Source: Hymenoscyphus infarciens
Taxonomy: Eukaryota; Ascomycota; Leotiomycetes; Helotiales; Helotiaceae
Direction of reading: 5' to 3'
Length of the DNA stretch: 64,000 nucleotides
NCBI GenBank assembly: GCA_001414345.1
Contig: LLCB01000052.1
Span: 124,001 to 188,000, forward strand
In this document: positions 1-10,910 of the stretch, piece after piece
Numbering within the stretch: the stretch's first letter is position 1
How the letters are laid out: each line of letters begins with the position of its first letter
Translations under genes and position numbers: made by a program
Notes under the pieces: model-generated
Database searches by the model: none
What the model was told of the DNA's origin: nothing
What the model saw: the letters and a program-made list of their open reading frames with translations, nothing else

Positions 1-104
1 CTTCTTGGGTTTCTGGGGTGCGGTAAGAGGGAAGTAGACGGTGCTATGGTACTGGATATTGACCGAGAAAGATAGAAACAGAAAGCGAAACTAGAATATA
101 AGAT

Positions 105-1339
105 TTAAAGACGAAATTTTAAGCTTCCCGCAATTATTAGGACCGCAAGGTAGCCAGCCACTGCTTCAAACCAACCCGCAACGAGAAGGAAATGCATCTT
201 CCTGTCCAGAGGTGTCACGTGTTCAGCAACCTTTGAGGCGTCCTGGCGAGTAAAGTCCTTCTCCAACCTGACTACAGACACAGTCCCATATGGCAAAAGA
301 CCTGGAACAAAAACTAATTGACGATACTCGCAAACAAAGTCCATTGGGTGTCGTACTGCAGGAATAGACGAAAGGTTCTCGCAGTCAAGTACCCGAGCTG
401 TTGTCTCTTTCTCAACATCAAAAACCAATTTGTGTAAACGTTCTGTCAAGTAGCTGACATCTCCAACTGTTGGTCTGCTGACTGCCCTTGTCTTGCAAAC
501 AGGGCACTTTGGAGTTTGAATAGGATTTCTTGCGTTCGCACCGAGGCACATCCAGCAGCGCAACCCTAGCACTGGAAAATAACATCCTCCACAAAAACAA
601 AAGTCATACCACCATATACGGATTACGTTTCTAGGTTTGAACTCGTGTGTCCAGGCAAGTAGTTTCCACTTCGCTGTTTCTCCGCGAATCGACTTTGGGG
701 GAGTACTCTGTTGCATTTGAAGCAGGGGAGATGATCTTGCATTTGAGTCGCTTTGATCTCTGTTTCCAAACTTTTTTGTGTGATATCGAAAAGGTATCGA
801 AATTTGTTGCATGTTTGTGATAGGCAGATTTGAGATTTGTAGTTCAAAAGTTCTACTACGCGAGTCAAAACTTCAGGTGGCAAAGACGCCAGAAGACGGT
901 GTCCCTCCTTTGCTGGAAAGCCATTTTAGTCGTCGGAATTGGTTGCTGGCTTCTGCGTTCCCACGGAGGAGTTTAATTCGTGTAAACCTTTGACATCTGG
1001 CAAGTCAAGATTAGGTTCCGTGTCTTCTTTTTCTCCTATGGCGCTTAATACTTCATTGTCGCATTATTTATCTTGTACGTCGGTGTCTTTAGCATCTGTG
1101 CTTGTAGGACCCTCGACGTTGTGCAAACTGTGAGGGGTGAAAAATGTGGTTCTAGGTCCCTCAGTCTGGGTCCCTACGGATCTTGTGGGTGCTTCAAAAT
1201 TCCAGAGAATTCCCACGGCCTTAGAAAGAATCTTTCCATGAATATCTTCTCTCTGAGATCTGATAAATTGCCTAGTGGCCATGCTGCAGGATACACGATT
1301 TAGTACTCCGGTTCTAAGGGTGAGGAATGTATGCTTCAA
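105..1339 (-). pseudogene. F-box protein gene, inactivated by two stops and a frameshift
   Basis: One reading frame runs on the minus strand from about 1339 to 645, broken only by TAA codons at 1064-1066 and 926-928. Near 643-646 the frame must shift by one base to continue to the TAA at 105. The conceptual protein has an F-box helix region (LPPEVLTRVVELL...SLSQTC-like, about 883-790), then a Cys-rich stretch with CxxC pairs (CFKC, CPVCK) and a hydrophobic segment near the C-terminus. F-box proteins normally recruit substrates to SCF ubiquitin ligases through Skp1. The layout F-box, Cys-rich region, C-terminal hydrophobic segment is one I associate with fungal F-box proteins of unknown substrate. 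Both stops would be CAA (Gln) after a single C-to-T change in CpA context, which fits RIP. A likely original start is the ATG at 1282. One missing G in the HTEF-like stretch explains the frameshift. A sequencing error could explain the shift but hardly all three breaks. Confidence 0.7.
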
Positions 1340-1817
1340 TTAACATGCAGAATCAAACCCGTCAATAATATACAATGCTGCATCTCCCAAAGGGGGGGGG
1401 TTCGAATTTCTGGGCTGTGCTTTAGCGCCAGGGCATAAACTAGGCTCCGGGGTGGCCATCCTGTTATTGGGTGTTTTCCAGGTGTGCAAGCCCGCCTTGC
1501 CTTCTGTAACACGCCACGCGCCATGTCCTAAGCGTGCCGAAGAAAAGGATGCGGATTGAAATTAGCGTGGGAAAGAAATTGAGGAGTAACTTATCTCAAA
1601 ATCTCAGTGCGAGGCAGCAAAACTATTAATCGGTCGCATCTCGCTTAGCCAAGGGGTAGAAAAACTTGTCAAATAAGCTCAACACCGCGACCTTTTTCAC
1701 GATTCTACGTTGCTTTTAACCGGGGCGTTGAGTTCATCAAGTAAAGATTGATTCTTTCTCCTCCATACACTTTGCCGACACGTTTTCCTGCGTTCCACAT
1801 GCTTCGAGCCTGTCCAT
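1340..1817. other. Intergenic, no supported gene
   Basis: Normal-GC sequence with a short poly-G run near 1390-1400. Short open frames on both strands show no recognisable domain or splice structure. Confidence 0.5.
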
Positions 1818-2222
1818 TCAGCACTGCATGTCTCCTAGTTCCATTCTCCAGAAACAATAGCCTCTACAAGCCCTTCTCGTGATGAACGATGGCTCCTGGG
1901 AACCGGATAAAAATTGTGCGACAGCAATGAAAAGAACTACATTGCTTGCAAACATACAATCTTCGCTCAACTCATACATCTCGTTGTCCCACAATATCCA
2001 GGAACTAGCAATGGTCAAGCAGAACAATACCAGCAAGAAAACATACACGAAAAGAGCTGACCAGAACCGGGTGCCACGACGGAGTAATGGGACTATGTTG
2101 AGAGCGATACTGCCGACCTGCATAATAGTGTCGGCGATGAGGGACCAAGGGTGGTGAGGCTCCGGAGGGCAATAAGAATAGGTGATGAAACCGGTGGCTG
2201 GGATTGTGAAAACGATGACCAT
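1818..2222 (-). CDS. Small multi-pass membrane protein, hypothetical
   Basis: A 134-residue frame starts at an ATG at 2222. It has three to four hydrophobic segments: around residues 1-17, 28-48, a long one at about 54-78 (FWSALFVYVFLLVLFCLTIA), and about 88-106. I do not recognise the family. The frame stays open upstream of the ATG to about 2310, and a branch-like ctaac followed by catag lies at about 2258-2272, so an upstream exon may exist. A LINE is inserted at 2330, about 110 bp before this ATG, so the promoter or a 5' exon is probably separated from the rest. The coding sequence shows no RIP-type stops. It may be an intact short gene, the 3' end of a longer one, or a recent remnant. 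Confidence 0.4.
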   Translation of the reverse strand: MVIVFTIPATGFITYSYCPPEPHHPWSLIADTIMQVGSIALNIVPLLRRGTRFWSALFVYVFLLVLFCLTIASSWILWDNEMYELSEDCMFASNVVLFIAVAQFLSGSQEPSFITRRACRGYCFWRMELGDMQC

Positions 2223-2315
2223 GAGTCCGGGCCAATAATTCGAAGAAGTTTGTGTCCGTGTTCCTATGTCTGTTAGGGACTCAAGAGGATACTTGGCATG
2301 GCAGGCGCTTATTTT

Positions 2316-2329
2316 TCATTGGCTGTTCT
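2316..2329. repeat. Target-site duplication, left copy (LINE 1)
   Basis: The 14-mer tcattggctgttct directly precedes a run of about 16 T and recurs exactly at 8830-8843, on the far side of the AT-rich element. This is the expected duplication for target-primed reverse transcription of a minus-strand LINE whose A-tail appears as poly-T. Confidence 0.85.
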
Positions 2330-5300
2330 TTTTTTTTTTTTTTTTATAATCAATAGTCTATTTATCCGCTTTAGCGGATATACAGACGTACTATTTAGGT
2401 CTAGTCTATAAATATGGTTACGAGCCATCGGCTCCGTATCTAGGGCTAATAAAAGAAAGATAAAAGAGACCTAAAATAAATTAAATAATCTAAACTCTAA
2501 GTATAACCTCTATTCCGACCTCGCCTTCTAATCTAGTATATGTTATGTTATATAAAATAACAGCCCTCTTAAAGGCTTAGTTAGTATAGATAATAATCGT
2601 CGTAATACTACTCTAGCCGTCTTCTTTATAGTACCTCTTATTTATAGAGGTGAATATGTTTTAGCGTATATTATAAATTAGTTTAGAAGACTACTCACGA
2701 GTATAAATAAAATAGTTTTTAGAATAAGTTTACTATTTAAGAGGAAGACCCTAGTATTACTAGCGTACTCTACTCCTATATATTCTAGTTATAAGTCTTT
2801 GAAGTCCTTGTAGTCTTTAAGTATATGTTTAATAGTTTAGTATAATTAGTTATATTTATACTATAGGTTATCTATCTTATTAATCTTATATAGGTATTTG
2901 TTTAGACTAATCTTCTTAGTTCTTATCTAGATTAGTATTAAAGATTTAACCTTTATAAGGTTTTAGTATAGTTATTAAGTGTAGCGAAATAACGAGATTC
3001 TCTCTTTTATCTATCTTTTCTTATATAGTATACTAGTATTACTAAGGTCCTACTTTTAATACTAAAGAGACCTAGCTACTATATTAATTAGTCTTTTATA
3101 AGAGGCTAAGAGCTATAGAAGCTACGCTATATACTATCCTAGCACTTTAGGTAACCTCTTCTCCTTATCCTCTTTTAACTACTAACTAGTAGCTTACTTT
3201 ATAAGCTTATTAGCCTTTTCGTTGCCTAGGACACTTATATATACTAGAATCTATTAAATCGTTACCTCTACGTTCTTCTCTTTTAAGATACTATATAGCT
3301 AGTATATTTTTCTTAGAATAAATTACCTAGACTAGTTTCTAGGTCTTATAAATAATATAATAGCAGCTTAGTTATTAGTAAAGATAGTAAGCTTTTTTAC
3401 TATGTCGCCTCTTCTATTCGTTATATTAAGAGCTATCTATATACTAATAAGCTTAGCCTTATAGACTATGAACTAATTACTTAGTCTAATGTCTACTTTA
3501 TATACTTACTCTCTATATAGTTCCTATATAGCTATACTAACTCGGTTATTAATATCGCTTCCGTCTATAAAGACTTATATATATATAAAGTAAGACTACT
3601 TTTAAATCTTGTTATATTCTCTAATAGCCGTCTTAGCGTCTAAGGTAATTCGTATATTAGGTAGCGACTACTATAGCTTAGTAATAATTAAGATCTTCTT
3701 TTTAATCCTTTCTTATTATCGTTGTCTAATAGTTATTTATACCTTATACTTAAGTTCTTAAAAAGGGGAGAGGCAGGCTAAGTTATTACTAATAGTTCTC
3801 CTCTCTTATAGTATTATAATATATATATATATAGGTAATACTTTAATTTAGTTTATAGAAATTATACTAGTATAGTCTAGCTAAATGTCAATTAAAAGGA
3901 AATCTATTTTAGCTTTAATAACTACTACTACTATAGTTTAGAAAGCTCTAGTTACTATATATAGTGCCTTCTTTTAGAGGGTATTTAGTATTTAGATTAT
4001 CTTCTTCTAATAGGTCTTTTAACCTTATTCTATTAGATTAGATATCTACTAAGTCGAGCTAGTAAATAAGATCTAGAGTATAATAATTGCTTTTATAAGA
4101 GTAATTATATTACTTATTAAGATACTCTATATTAACCTCGCTATACTACTTAGTACCTAAATTAACTTCTTAATCTTAATCTTAACATGTTCTATATACT
4201 TTATACTGTTTAGTTTAGAATCTAAGATAACTCTTAAGTATTAAGTATAAGATATAGCTTCAACGATCCTACCTTATTCTAGATCGATAAGCTAGAATTC
4301 GTTGTAAATATGCTTTTTATCCCCTTTATAGATAAAGTGGATAAGCTTATACTTAGTAGAAGCGAATACTAAGACGTGTTTTTAAGCTTAATTATTAGTT
4401 TTATAATATATAATCTCTAGCTTTTAGATTATAGCCTCTATAGTATAGCTCTCTATAAGGAAGTATATATTATTAATATACTCTATGAATAGATTATAGC
4501 CTCTATTAATATTAATAAGGTCTATGTTATAAAAGAGGTAGAGGATAAGAGAGAGAGGAGAGCCTTAAAGAATACTAGTTATTATATCATATATATCGCT
4601 TATGTCTTCGAATAGCTTAATCTAGGTAGTCCTCTCTATAAGATAGCTAGATATCTAGTAAATAACTTCTAAGAGTAGGCCCCTTTTCTTTATATTATAG
4701 ATTAGCCTCTTATATAACGTATAGTTAAAAGCTCTTAAGATATTAAGTATAAGTAAGCTTACTACCTTTCTCTTCCTCTAAGCTAAGTATATCTTTTTAA
4801 GTAAAAGGTAGATACTATACTTATATAATAATTACTTACAACCTTCTATATATGTCGTCGATAGTATAAAGTGTTTCTCTACGTAGTACTAGATCCTTTT
4901 AGTAAGTACTAAATCTATAACCTTGCTTATTATGTTTATAAGAGTAATAAGATAGTATAATTTAGGTTTAGTATATATCTCCTTTCTAAGCTTATATAAG
5001 ACGATTATAATAGACTTCTTAAACCTCTTCAAATAGTACTAAAGTTCTATAGACTTATTAAAGATATTAGTAAGGTATAGAGTAAGAATACTAGCTACTA
5101 TCTAGATAACTCTATTTAGTATTCTATCTTCTCTTAAAGCTTTATTTAGTAACGTCTCTTATATTACTACTCTTACTTCATACTCTTAAATAAAGGTTTA
5201 GAGCTTTTTAGAAGAGTAATATAGGTAAAAGTAGGTATTCGAGAGGTTAGGTTTAGAAGAGAATAAGAAGAAGGTTTATTATAGTATATTAGCTTTTACT

Positions 5301-8300
5301 TATATATCTTCTACTATTATACTATCTCCTCTCTTTAGATTAGAAGTAAAAGTAGGGGCTCGAGACTCTCTTAATCTTATCTATCTTACTAAAGCCTATA
5401 ACCCTTTCTCGTCTCTTACGTTTAATACCTTATTTCTATAAATATCTCTTTAAGTAATTATAATTAGCTTCTTTCTTATCTTTTTAGCTTCTTAGAAGGC
5501 TTATAAGTTATACTTTATACTATTTAATCTATTCTATCTTCTTTATATATACTTAACTTCTTAAATAGCCTCTCTATACTCTTATATAAAGCTAGGTATT
5601 GATTTAAGAGTAAGAACGTAGTCTAGTATTAAGGCTTATATAGCTATTTATACTACTTAAATTATAAGATTAACTATTATATCTAGATTAGTAGTAGTAT
5701 AGATTTTAGACTTTAGAAGAAGTAGTAGAAGTATTATATTAAGAAGCTCTACGTCCGTCCTCTTAAAGTCCTTATTAACTATAACCAGGGTAGGTATATA
5801 GTTAATAAGGAGGACTGTTTTAACTAGGACGTGGTTAGTAGCTATATCTAGGTCTTTTTAGACTCTATATAACTAGATAGAGTCTATAAGTCTAGAGTTA
5901 TACTAACTTAAGTTAATAGTAGTCTTAATTAAGTAAGATTAAATATTAGATTAGAGTCTAGTAACTAAGCCTTTTAGTAGTACTAGTTCTAGATGTCTTT
6001 CTCCTACTATACTTAGTAAAGCTATAGCTTAAGCTTTCCTCTTTTAGCCGTGTATAAGTAATAGTAAGTCTTTAAACTATTCTTTATAGTATAGGTTAAA
6101 GTCTCTTACTACTACCTATTTATTATTTCTATACTTTTTAAGTATTATATCGAGTTCTAGTAGAATAGATTAAGTTAGAATACCTTCTTATTTCCCTTTT
6201 ATATATATCTTATTTAGCTAACCTTACTATTAGAAGTTATAGATATTATAAATAGTAATAACTTTATTACTATTACTTATTTTTAGTATAATATAAAGGG
6301 AGTATAAATAATCACCTCTACTAATAACCTTTACTAAAGTAGGATTAATTTTTCTATTTATAAGAAAGTATATAAGTAGCCTACCTTATCTACCTATAAA
6401 AGCTTTAAATCTTTCTTAAGAGAGGTTATAAGTAAGTTTTTTATTATAGCTATTTAGCTATAGCTCTTAAATCGCTATAATATTATATTCTCTTACTATC
6501 TTATTATATAGAAGTAGGTTTATTATATTATATAACTTTTTAATATTATATTATAAAATAGAAAGAGTAGAGTACTAGCGTATATTTATTAATTAGTTTA
6601 GAGAGAGGTTTAACGCTTTATAGCCTTAGTACTTAAGACGTCTATAAATAGAGTATTTAATAATACCTTTAAACTTAATAGAATATTAGAGGAGATATTA
6701 GTAAGGTTGTTCTCTAACTCTAGAGCTAATTCTATACTAGTATAGTTAGTGGCCCTTTTTATAGTATAGCTCTTAACGATCTCTTTATACTCTTATACTA
6801 AGCTATTATATCTCTTATTACTAGTAAGCCTAGCTTATTTAACTTTAGATATAAAGGCGAAGTATATCTTCTTTATAGCCCTTTTACCGCTTTTTATTAC
6901 TATAGTATACTTGTTACTAACGTTTCTATCCTCTTTAGGCTTTATAGAAGAGCTATCGAATTTTCTATACTAGGGCTTAAGTCGTCGCTGAGTTAGTATA
7001 TTTAAGGTCTTAAAAGACTAGCTATTTTAACTAAAGATATTACTTAGGTTAGTTAGTACTATAAATAGTTATTAAGTAGTAGGTAGATTAGTAGGAGTAG
7101 CGAAGATAGAGGGTTTAGATAAGATAGGCTTTTATAGAGTAACCCTCGCTTCTCTCCTCTTCTTTCTTAATCTCTCTATAATTTCTTTTACTACTACTAG
7201 AGGTGCCTTATTTACTTCTACTACTCCTTCTTCTATTTAGATATTCTTATAGACGTTCTAGGTAGTAGGTTTAGCTTAGAGAGAGAGAGTAGAGAGTTCT
7301 ATAAATAGGTTGTTGTTCTCTTTCTCTAGTGCTTCTTTATCTAGTATAGTAGCTCTACTTCCTTGCTAAGAGACTAATAGTATAAGAACTAGCCTTACTA
7401 GGAATAGCGGCTATAGCTATAGACGCTTTCTCTTATTCTTAACTCTCTCTACAGCCTAGCTATAGAATTTATAGTCCTTCAAGAATACTATATATAGGAG
7501 TTTATAGTTAGTATACTTATAAGTGGTTTTGTCCTCTACGTAGTCCTTAGTGTTATAGTCTATAGTATAGAAGCTATACTTTCGCTTAGCTTTATATATA
7601 TATACTATATAGTTATATCTATAGTAGTAGAAGTATTAAACGACTTAGGCCTTTTGACTATACTATTAAGTAGATTTAGAAGCTCCTTCCTATACTACTT
7701 TATATGCCTTAATATAGATATTAGTAATCTCCGTATTATAGAATTCTACTATAATAGCGTTAGTGTTCTTACTTAGCTTCTATTTAGAGAGCTACCTAAT
7801 ACCTAAGATCTCTCCTAAGCTCTAGATAAGGGTTAGGTTAGCAGTATATAGCTTCTTAGCTATAGCTTCCTAGTTTCCTATATCTACTAATTTAATCAGT
7901 ATCAAAGATATAACTACTCTCTATATTAGTACTAGGACCGTAGCCTTCTCTTTTAGAAAGCCTATCTATTCTTCTCTATAGTATACTATCTTCTCTACTA
8001 TTATAAGGTTACTAGTATAGAGAAAGACGTCTCTACTATTTATTAGTCTAGCGGCCTCTATCTACTTTAGTATAGCTAGTATCTTCGTAGTAGTGTGTAC
8101 GCTATTGTTATAATTATAGCTAGAGTACGCGCCGAGTACTATAGTAATAGCTTTATTTACCTACTATAGAAGCTTTTCAGATAGCTTTAGGAGGGCTTAT
8201 AGGCGCTCCTTAGTAATGCTATAGTCGATGAGTATATATATCTCTTTAGCTACTAAGCTGTTAAGAGTAGAGGCTCTCGCGGTAGAAGAAGACATATATA

Positions 8301-8829
8301 TAGTAGAACTATTATTATTACTAGCACTAGCACTCTTAGCAATAGACGTATAAGTTAGTATATTAGTAGACGTACTCTAGCTCTACTACTACTTTTAGGC
8401 TCTTTTACCTTTACTTAGAAGCTTCTAGATTAACACGTTTTAGTATATACTATAGGCTTTAAAGTTTACCTAGAGTTACTAAATAGCCTACTATAGCTAG
8501 CTCTAATTACTCTGTGCTTTTGGCGTAGAGAGGTATTTAATAACTAAATTAAGGAAGAGGATTATAGTAGTATTAGGCACTACTCTCTTCTTTCCTTTAG
8601 TGCTATGGTTACTGTGTACCTTGAGTTGTCGTGCTTCAGCTAGGAGGTAATTACTATAAACGTGTCTGTCCGTGTCTTTCCTCCTAATAACGGGCTATGT
8701 AGCTAAAGCTCTCGATGCCATTAGGAGAAGAGACCCTTAGAAATCGATTGTAATTGTCTGCTTGTTGATGCGGTGTATGGTTGTGGTTTTATTTCTAAAA
8801 AATCGATTTGGTCGCGCGGAGATGTTTTC
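2330..8829 (-). mobile_element. RIP-mutated Tad1-like non-LTR retrotransposon (LINE 1)
   Basis: A 6.5-kb element in minus orientation. Its poly(A) tail reads as poly-T at 2330-2345, and it is bounded by a 14-bp duplication. On the minus strand, ORF1 remnants around 7500-7650 show a zinc-knuckle-like pattern in which each expected Cys is now Tyr. The reverse transcriptase is legible around 4200-4500: an INNIYFL stretch sits where the catalytic DD block is expected, followed by KYKLIHF and LRVILDSKLN-like LINE motifs. An RNase H domain follows at about 3355-3570, with DGS at about 3557-3565 and an IFTNN-stop-AAI block. Stops are largely TAA/TAG where Gln is expected. ORF1, RT and RNase H in this order match the Tad1 clade. 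CpA and TpG are almost absent except in the last 240 bp, the 5' end. It cannot encode functional protein. Confidence 0.85.
8590..8829 (-). other. Unmutated 5' end of LINE 1
   Basis: Inside the duplication boundaries, but with ordinary CpA, TpG and CpG content, unlike the rest of the element. It is probably the 5' UTR of a full-length copy. RIP may have spared it because most other copies are 5'-truncated and gave no duplicate for this part. Confidence 0.55.
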
Positions 8830-8843
8830 TCATTGGCTGTTCT
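8830..8843. repeat. Target-site duplication, right copy (LINE 1)
   Basis: Exact second copy of tcattggctgttct, followed by aaatctg host sequence of normal composition. Confidence 0.85.
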
Positions 8844-9643
8844 AAATCTGAATAACTGTCTGCGCTTACAGGGCTGTTGGCATTCCTTGCATCAACAGGT
8901 CTAGTCATTTCCGCGGGCATTATGGGTTGGAAAAGCGGCACGATACTGATTTAGATTAGTTTTGATAAAATTGGTCAAGTCCTGCTGAAGTCTGCTTGAT
9001 ATGAGAACTTCGCAGAGAGGTCTTCGATATGGACCTTTGAAAGTTCGAATACTGCGCTTCAATAACTATGAGGCTCGACGTCTTGACCGTCATGCTCGGG
9101 GAAATAAAAAGTGAAGAGGTCCCCTTTCTGTGCAAAGTCTTCCCGGCTTCGTGACGTAAGGCAACTTGCAATCGATGCAAAGTACCTCGCTATGGATAAT
9201 TCAAGTGGGACTTCGTAGCTTTCTTGTTATGCTAACGTTTTTATATAAGTTAGTCACTTTAGGTAAGTATCCCAGGAGTGTTGAAGAATTCAAGGCCCAG
9301 AATAGTTCTGAGTCTTGACAGCCGCTTTGTTCAGAAAATACCTTCTTGAAGCAGGCTGCAAAGCGGAACTCCCGATAGGTTCAAGTCAGCCACCACATCA
9401 TCCATGGTGACCTTTCGTTTCTTCATGGTAGGGGCGCTTAAAGGGGCTTTTAACCCAACTGATATTTTCGTCGCCGTTTCTTTCCCCTCTTCCCATCGCT
9501 TTTGCGAAGCGTGACTCTCTTTGCGCTTTTCCTGCACGGGGACTAGCCTCAAGCAAACCAATCTTATCGAGGTATGTATGTTTCAATAATTTGGCTTCAA
9601 AGTGTTTAAGTTTCATCTAACACCTTACTGTTGCCCTAGAGAC
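8844..9643. other. Low-copy patch, no confident gene
   Basis: Composition is normal, with no RIP signature. Minus-strand open stretches at 9331-9616 (Lys-rich, including MKKRKVTMDD) lie in two overlapping frames and resemble no domain I can name. A short open stretch also lies at about 8956-9180 on the minus strand. Gene remnants are possible. Confidence 0.3.
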
Positions 9644-9960
9644 CTTCTACTCGCGGACATAGTCCGCGAGGAATCTCATTTCGCAGTAATGTACCTGTAA
9701 TCAGATACGACCGAGAGGGTCTGGGAAGCACACAAACCCCTATACATCCGACAACGTTTAACGAGTCACCGTCGGCAGAGGAACATGCCTTGCCAATATC
9801 GCTACGACTGGCTACCATAACTATGGGGAAATCCATCTTACAACCCAAACGACGTTTTTCCCCACCTTTGGTATTGGGTTGTGGCCATTTGCACTCATAT
9901 TTGACGAGGAGGCAGAATGCAGCCACTCAAATAGCAATCGGACCTCAATGGATTCAGTAA
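9644..9960 (+). other. Open frame of about 105 codons without a start, possible exon
   Basis: A plus-strand frame is open from just after ccctag (a possible splice acceptor) to a TAA at about 9958. It might be an exon of the same gene as the ORF at 10012. No domain is recognisable, and the opposite strand is also open over most of the stretch, so coding status is uncertain. Confidence 0.2.
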
Positions 9961-10011
9961 GCGAGAAGTACTTTGTAGCTTCTGAAGTGCTGAATACACA
10001 ACAACGTCAGC

Positions 10012-10491
10012 ATGCTTCATTTCATGAAATTGTTGGCCAATAACACCCCCACGCCTACGCCGACATCTGAGATGAATTTTGGAATCGAGTTTAATCATTT
10101 GGATGTAGTTCCAGTAACTTGCAACTTAGTTGACAAAACGGATCATGAAAGATATCATTCCCTGGGGAACCAATGTACTCGTGATACACCACATCTTGTT
10201 GAACCAAGCCCTCTGGGACGAGAATCTGAACAAATGGAAGTGGGTCATTCTCAAACTTCAATATCTCCACACAACTCTACACTTTCCCCCCAGCTTCCCG
10301 CCTCGACGAATACGGTTGCATTACTGACCCCCTGGGAGGAGCCTGGACCTCTCCCAGGAGAACCTGATGATGATTTTCTTGATGGAAACTACGGACTAGA
10401 TCCTAGAGAGTCTTCTTCATTCGATACAGCGAGTTACACGTTAAGTTTGAATTTGCCCACTGAAAATTCCTTGATTTCCCCTCTTTTTTAG
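10012..10491 (+). CDS. Hypothetical Pro/Ser-rich acidic protein or C-terminal exon
   Basis: A 159-residue frame starts at ATG 10012, eight codons after an in-frame stop. The sequence gtcag lies directly before it, so it could instead be a 3' exon behind a splice acceptor. The protein is rich in Thr/Pro near its start (TPTPTPT) and acidic around residues 118-133 (PGEPDDDFLDG), a composition seen in disordered activator-type tails. No folded domain is recognised. The stop lies within 10 bp of the change to AT-rich DNA at about 10500, so the natural end of the gene may have been replaced by the repeat block. There are no internal RIP-type stops. It could be a chance ORF, but its length and composition make that only moderately likely. 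Confidence 0.35.
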   Translation: MLHFMKLLANNTPTPTPTSEMNFGIEFNHLDVVPVTCNLVDKTDHERYHSLGNQCTRDTPHLVEPSPLGRESEQMEVGHSQTSISPHNSTLSPQLPASTNTVALLTPWEEPGPLPGEPDDDFLDGNYGLDPRESSSFDTASYTLSLNLPTENSLISPLF

Positions 10492-10910
10492 ATACTCTTT
10501 TACCTATTAATTAATAACAATATATAATATGCTCTTTATAAGAATAGGAAAGAAGAGGCTTATATCTCCTCTTATACTCTATAAACTTTATAGAATAAAA
10601 AAACAATTTTATATCTATCTTAATTTTTATAGGGTCTTAGCATAGCTTGTTAACCTTATAGGAGTAGTTTAAACCTTTTTTAAGAATAGAGGTTATTTTA
10701 AGAATTATTTATCTTTTAGTCTACTTTTATTATACTTACTTTAAATTAACAAGTAATATAAAAGAGAGAAAATTAGATATTAATTAGATATAGCACTTCT
10801 TTCTAGCTAGGCCTCGTCTCTTTTAGAGTACTTTTATTTAAAGAAAAGAGAGTGAAAGCCTTAATTAAAAAACAGCTTAGATTATAAAAAAAAGTAGACA
10901 AATTTAAGCT
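10492..10910. repeat. Small RIP-type AT-rich block
   Basis: Very high A+T with many TpA steps and few CpA or TpG. No open frames. It is probably a fragment of a decayed repeat, with no visible ends. Confidence 0.6.

Noticed and set aside
1385..1415. ggttcgaat resembling a tRNA B box
   Set aside because: No A box at the right distance and no acceptor-stem pairing.
9331..9616. Minus-strand Lys-rich ORFs as a ribosome-biogenesis-type gene end
   Set aside because: Only a weak KLKH-like resemblance at the start, in a frame that does not continue.
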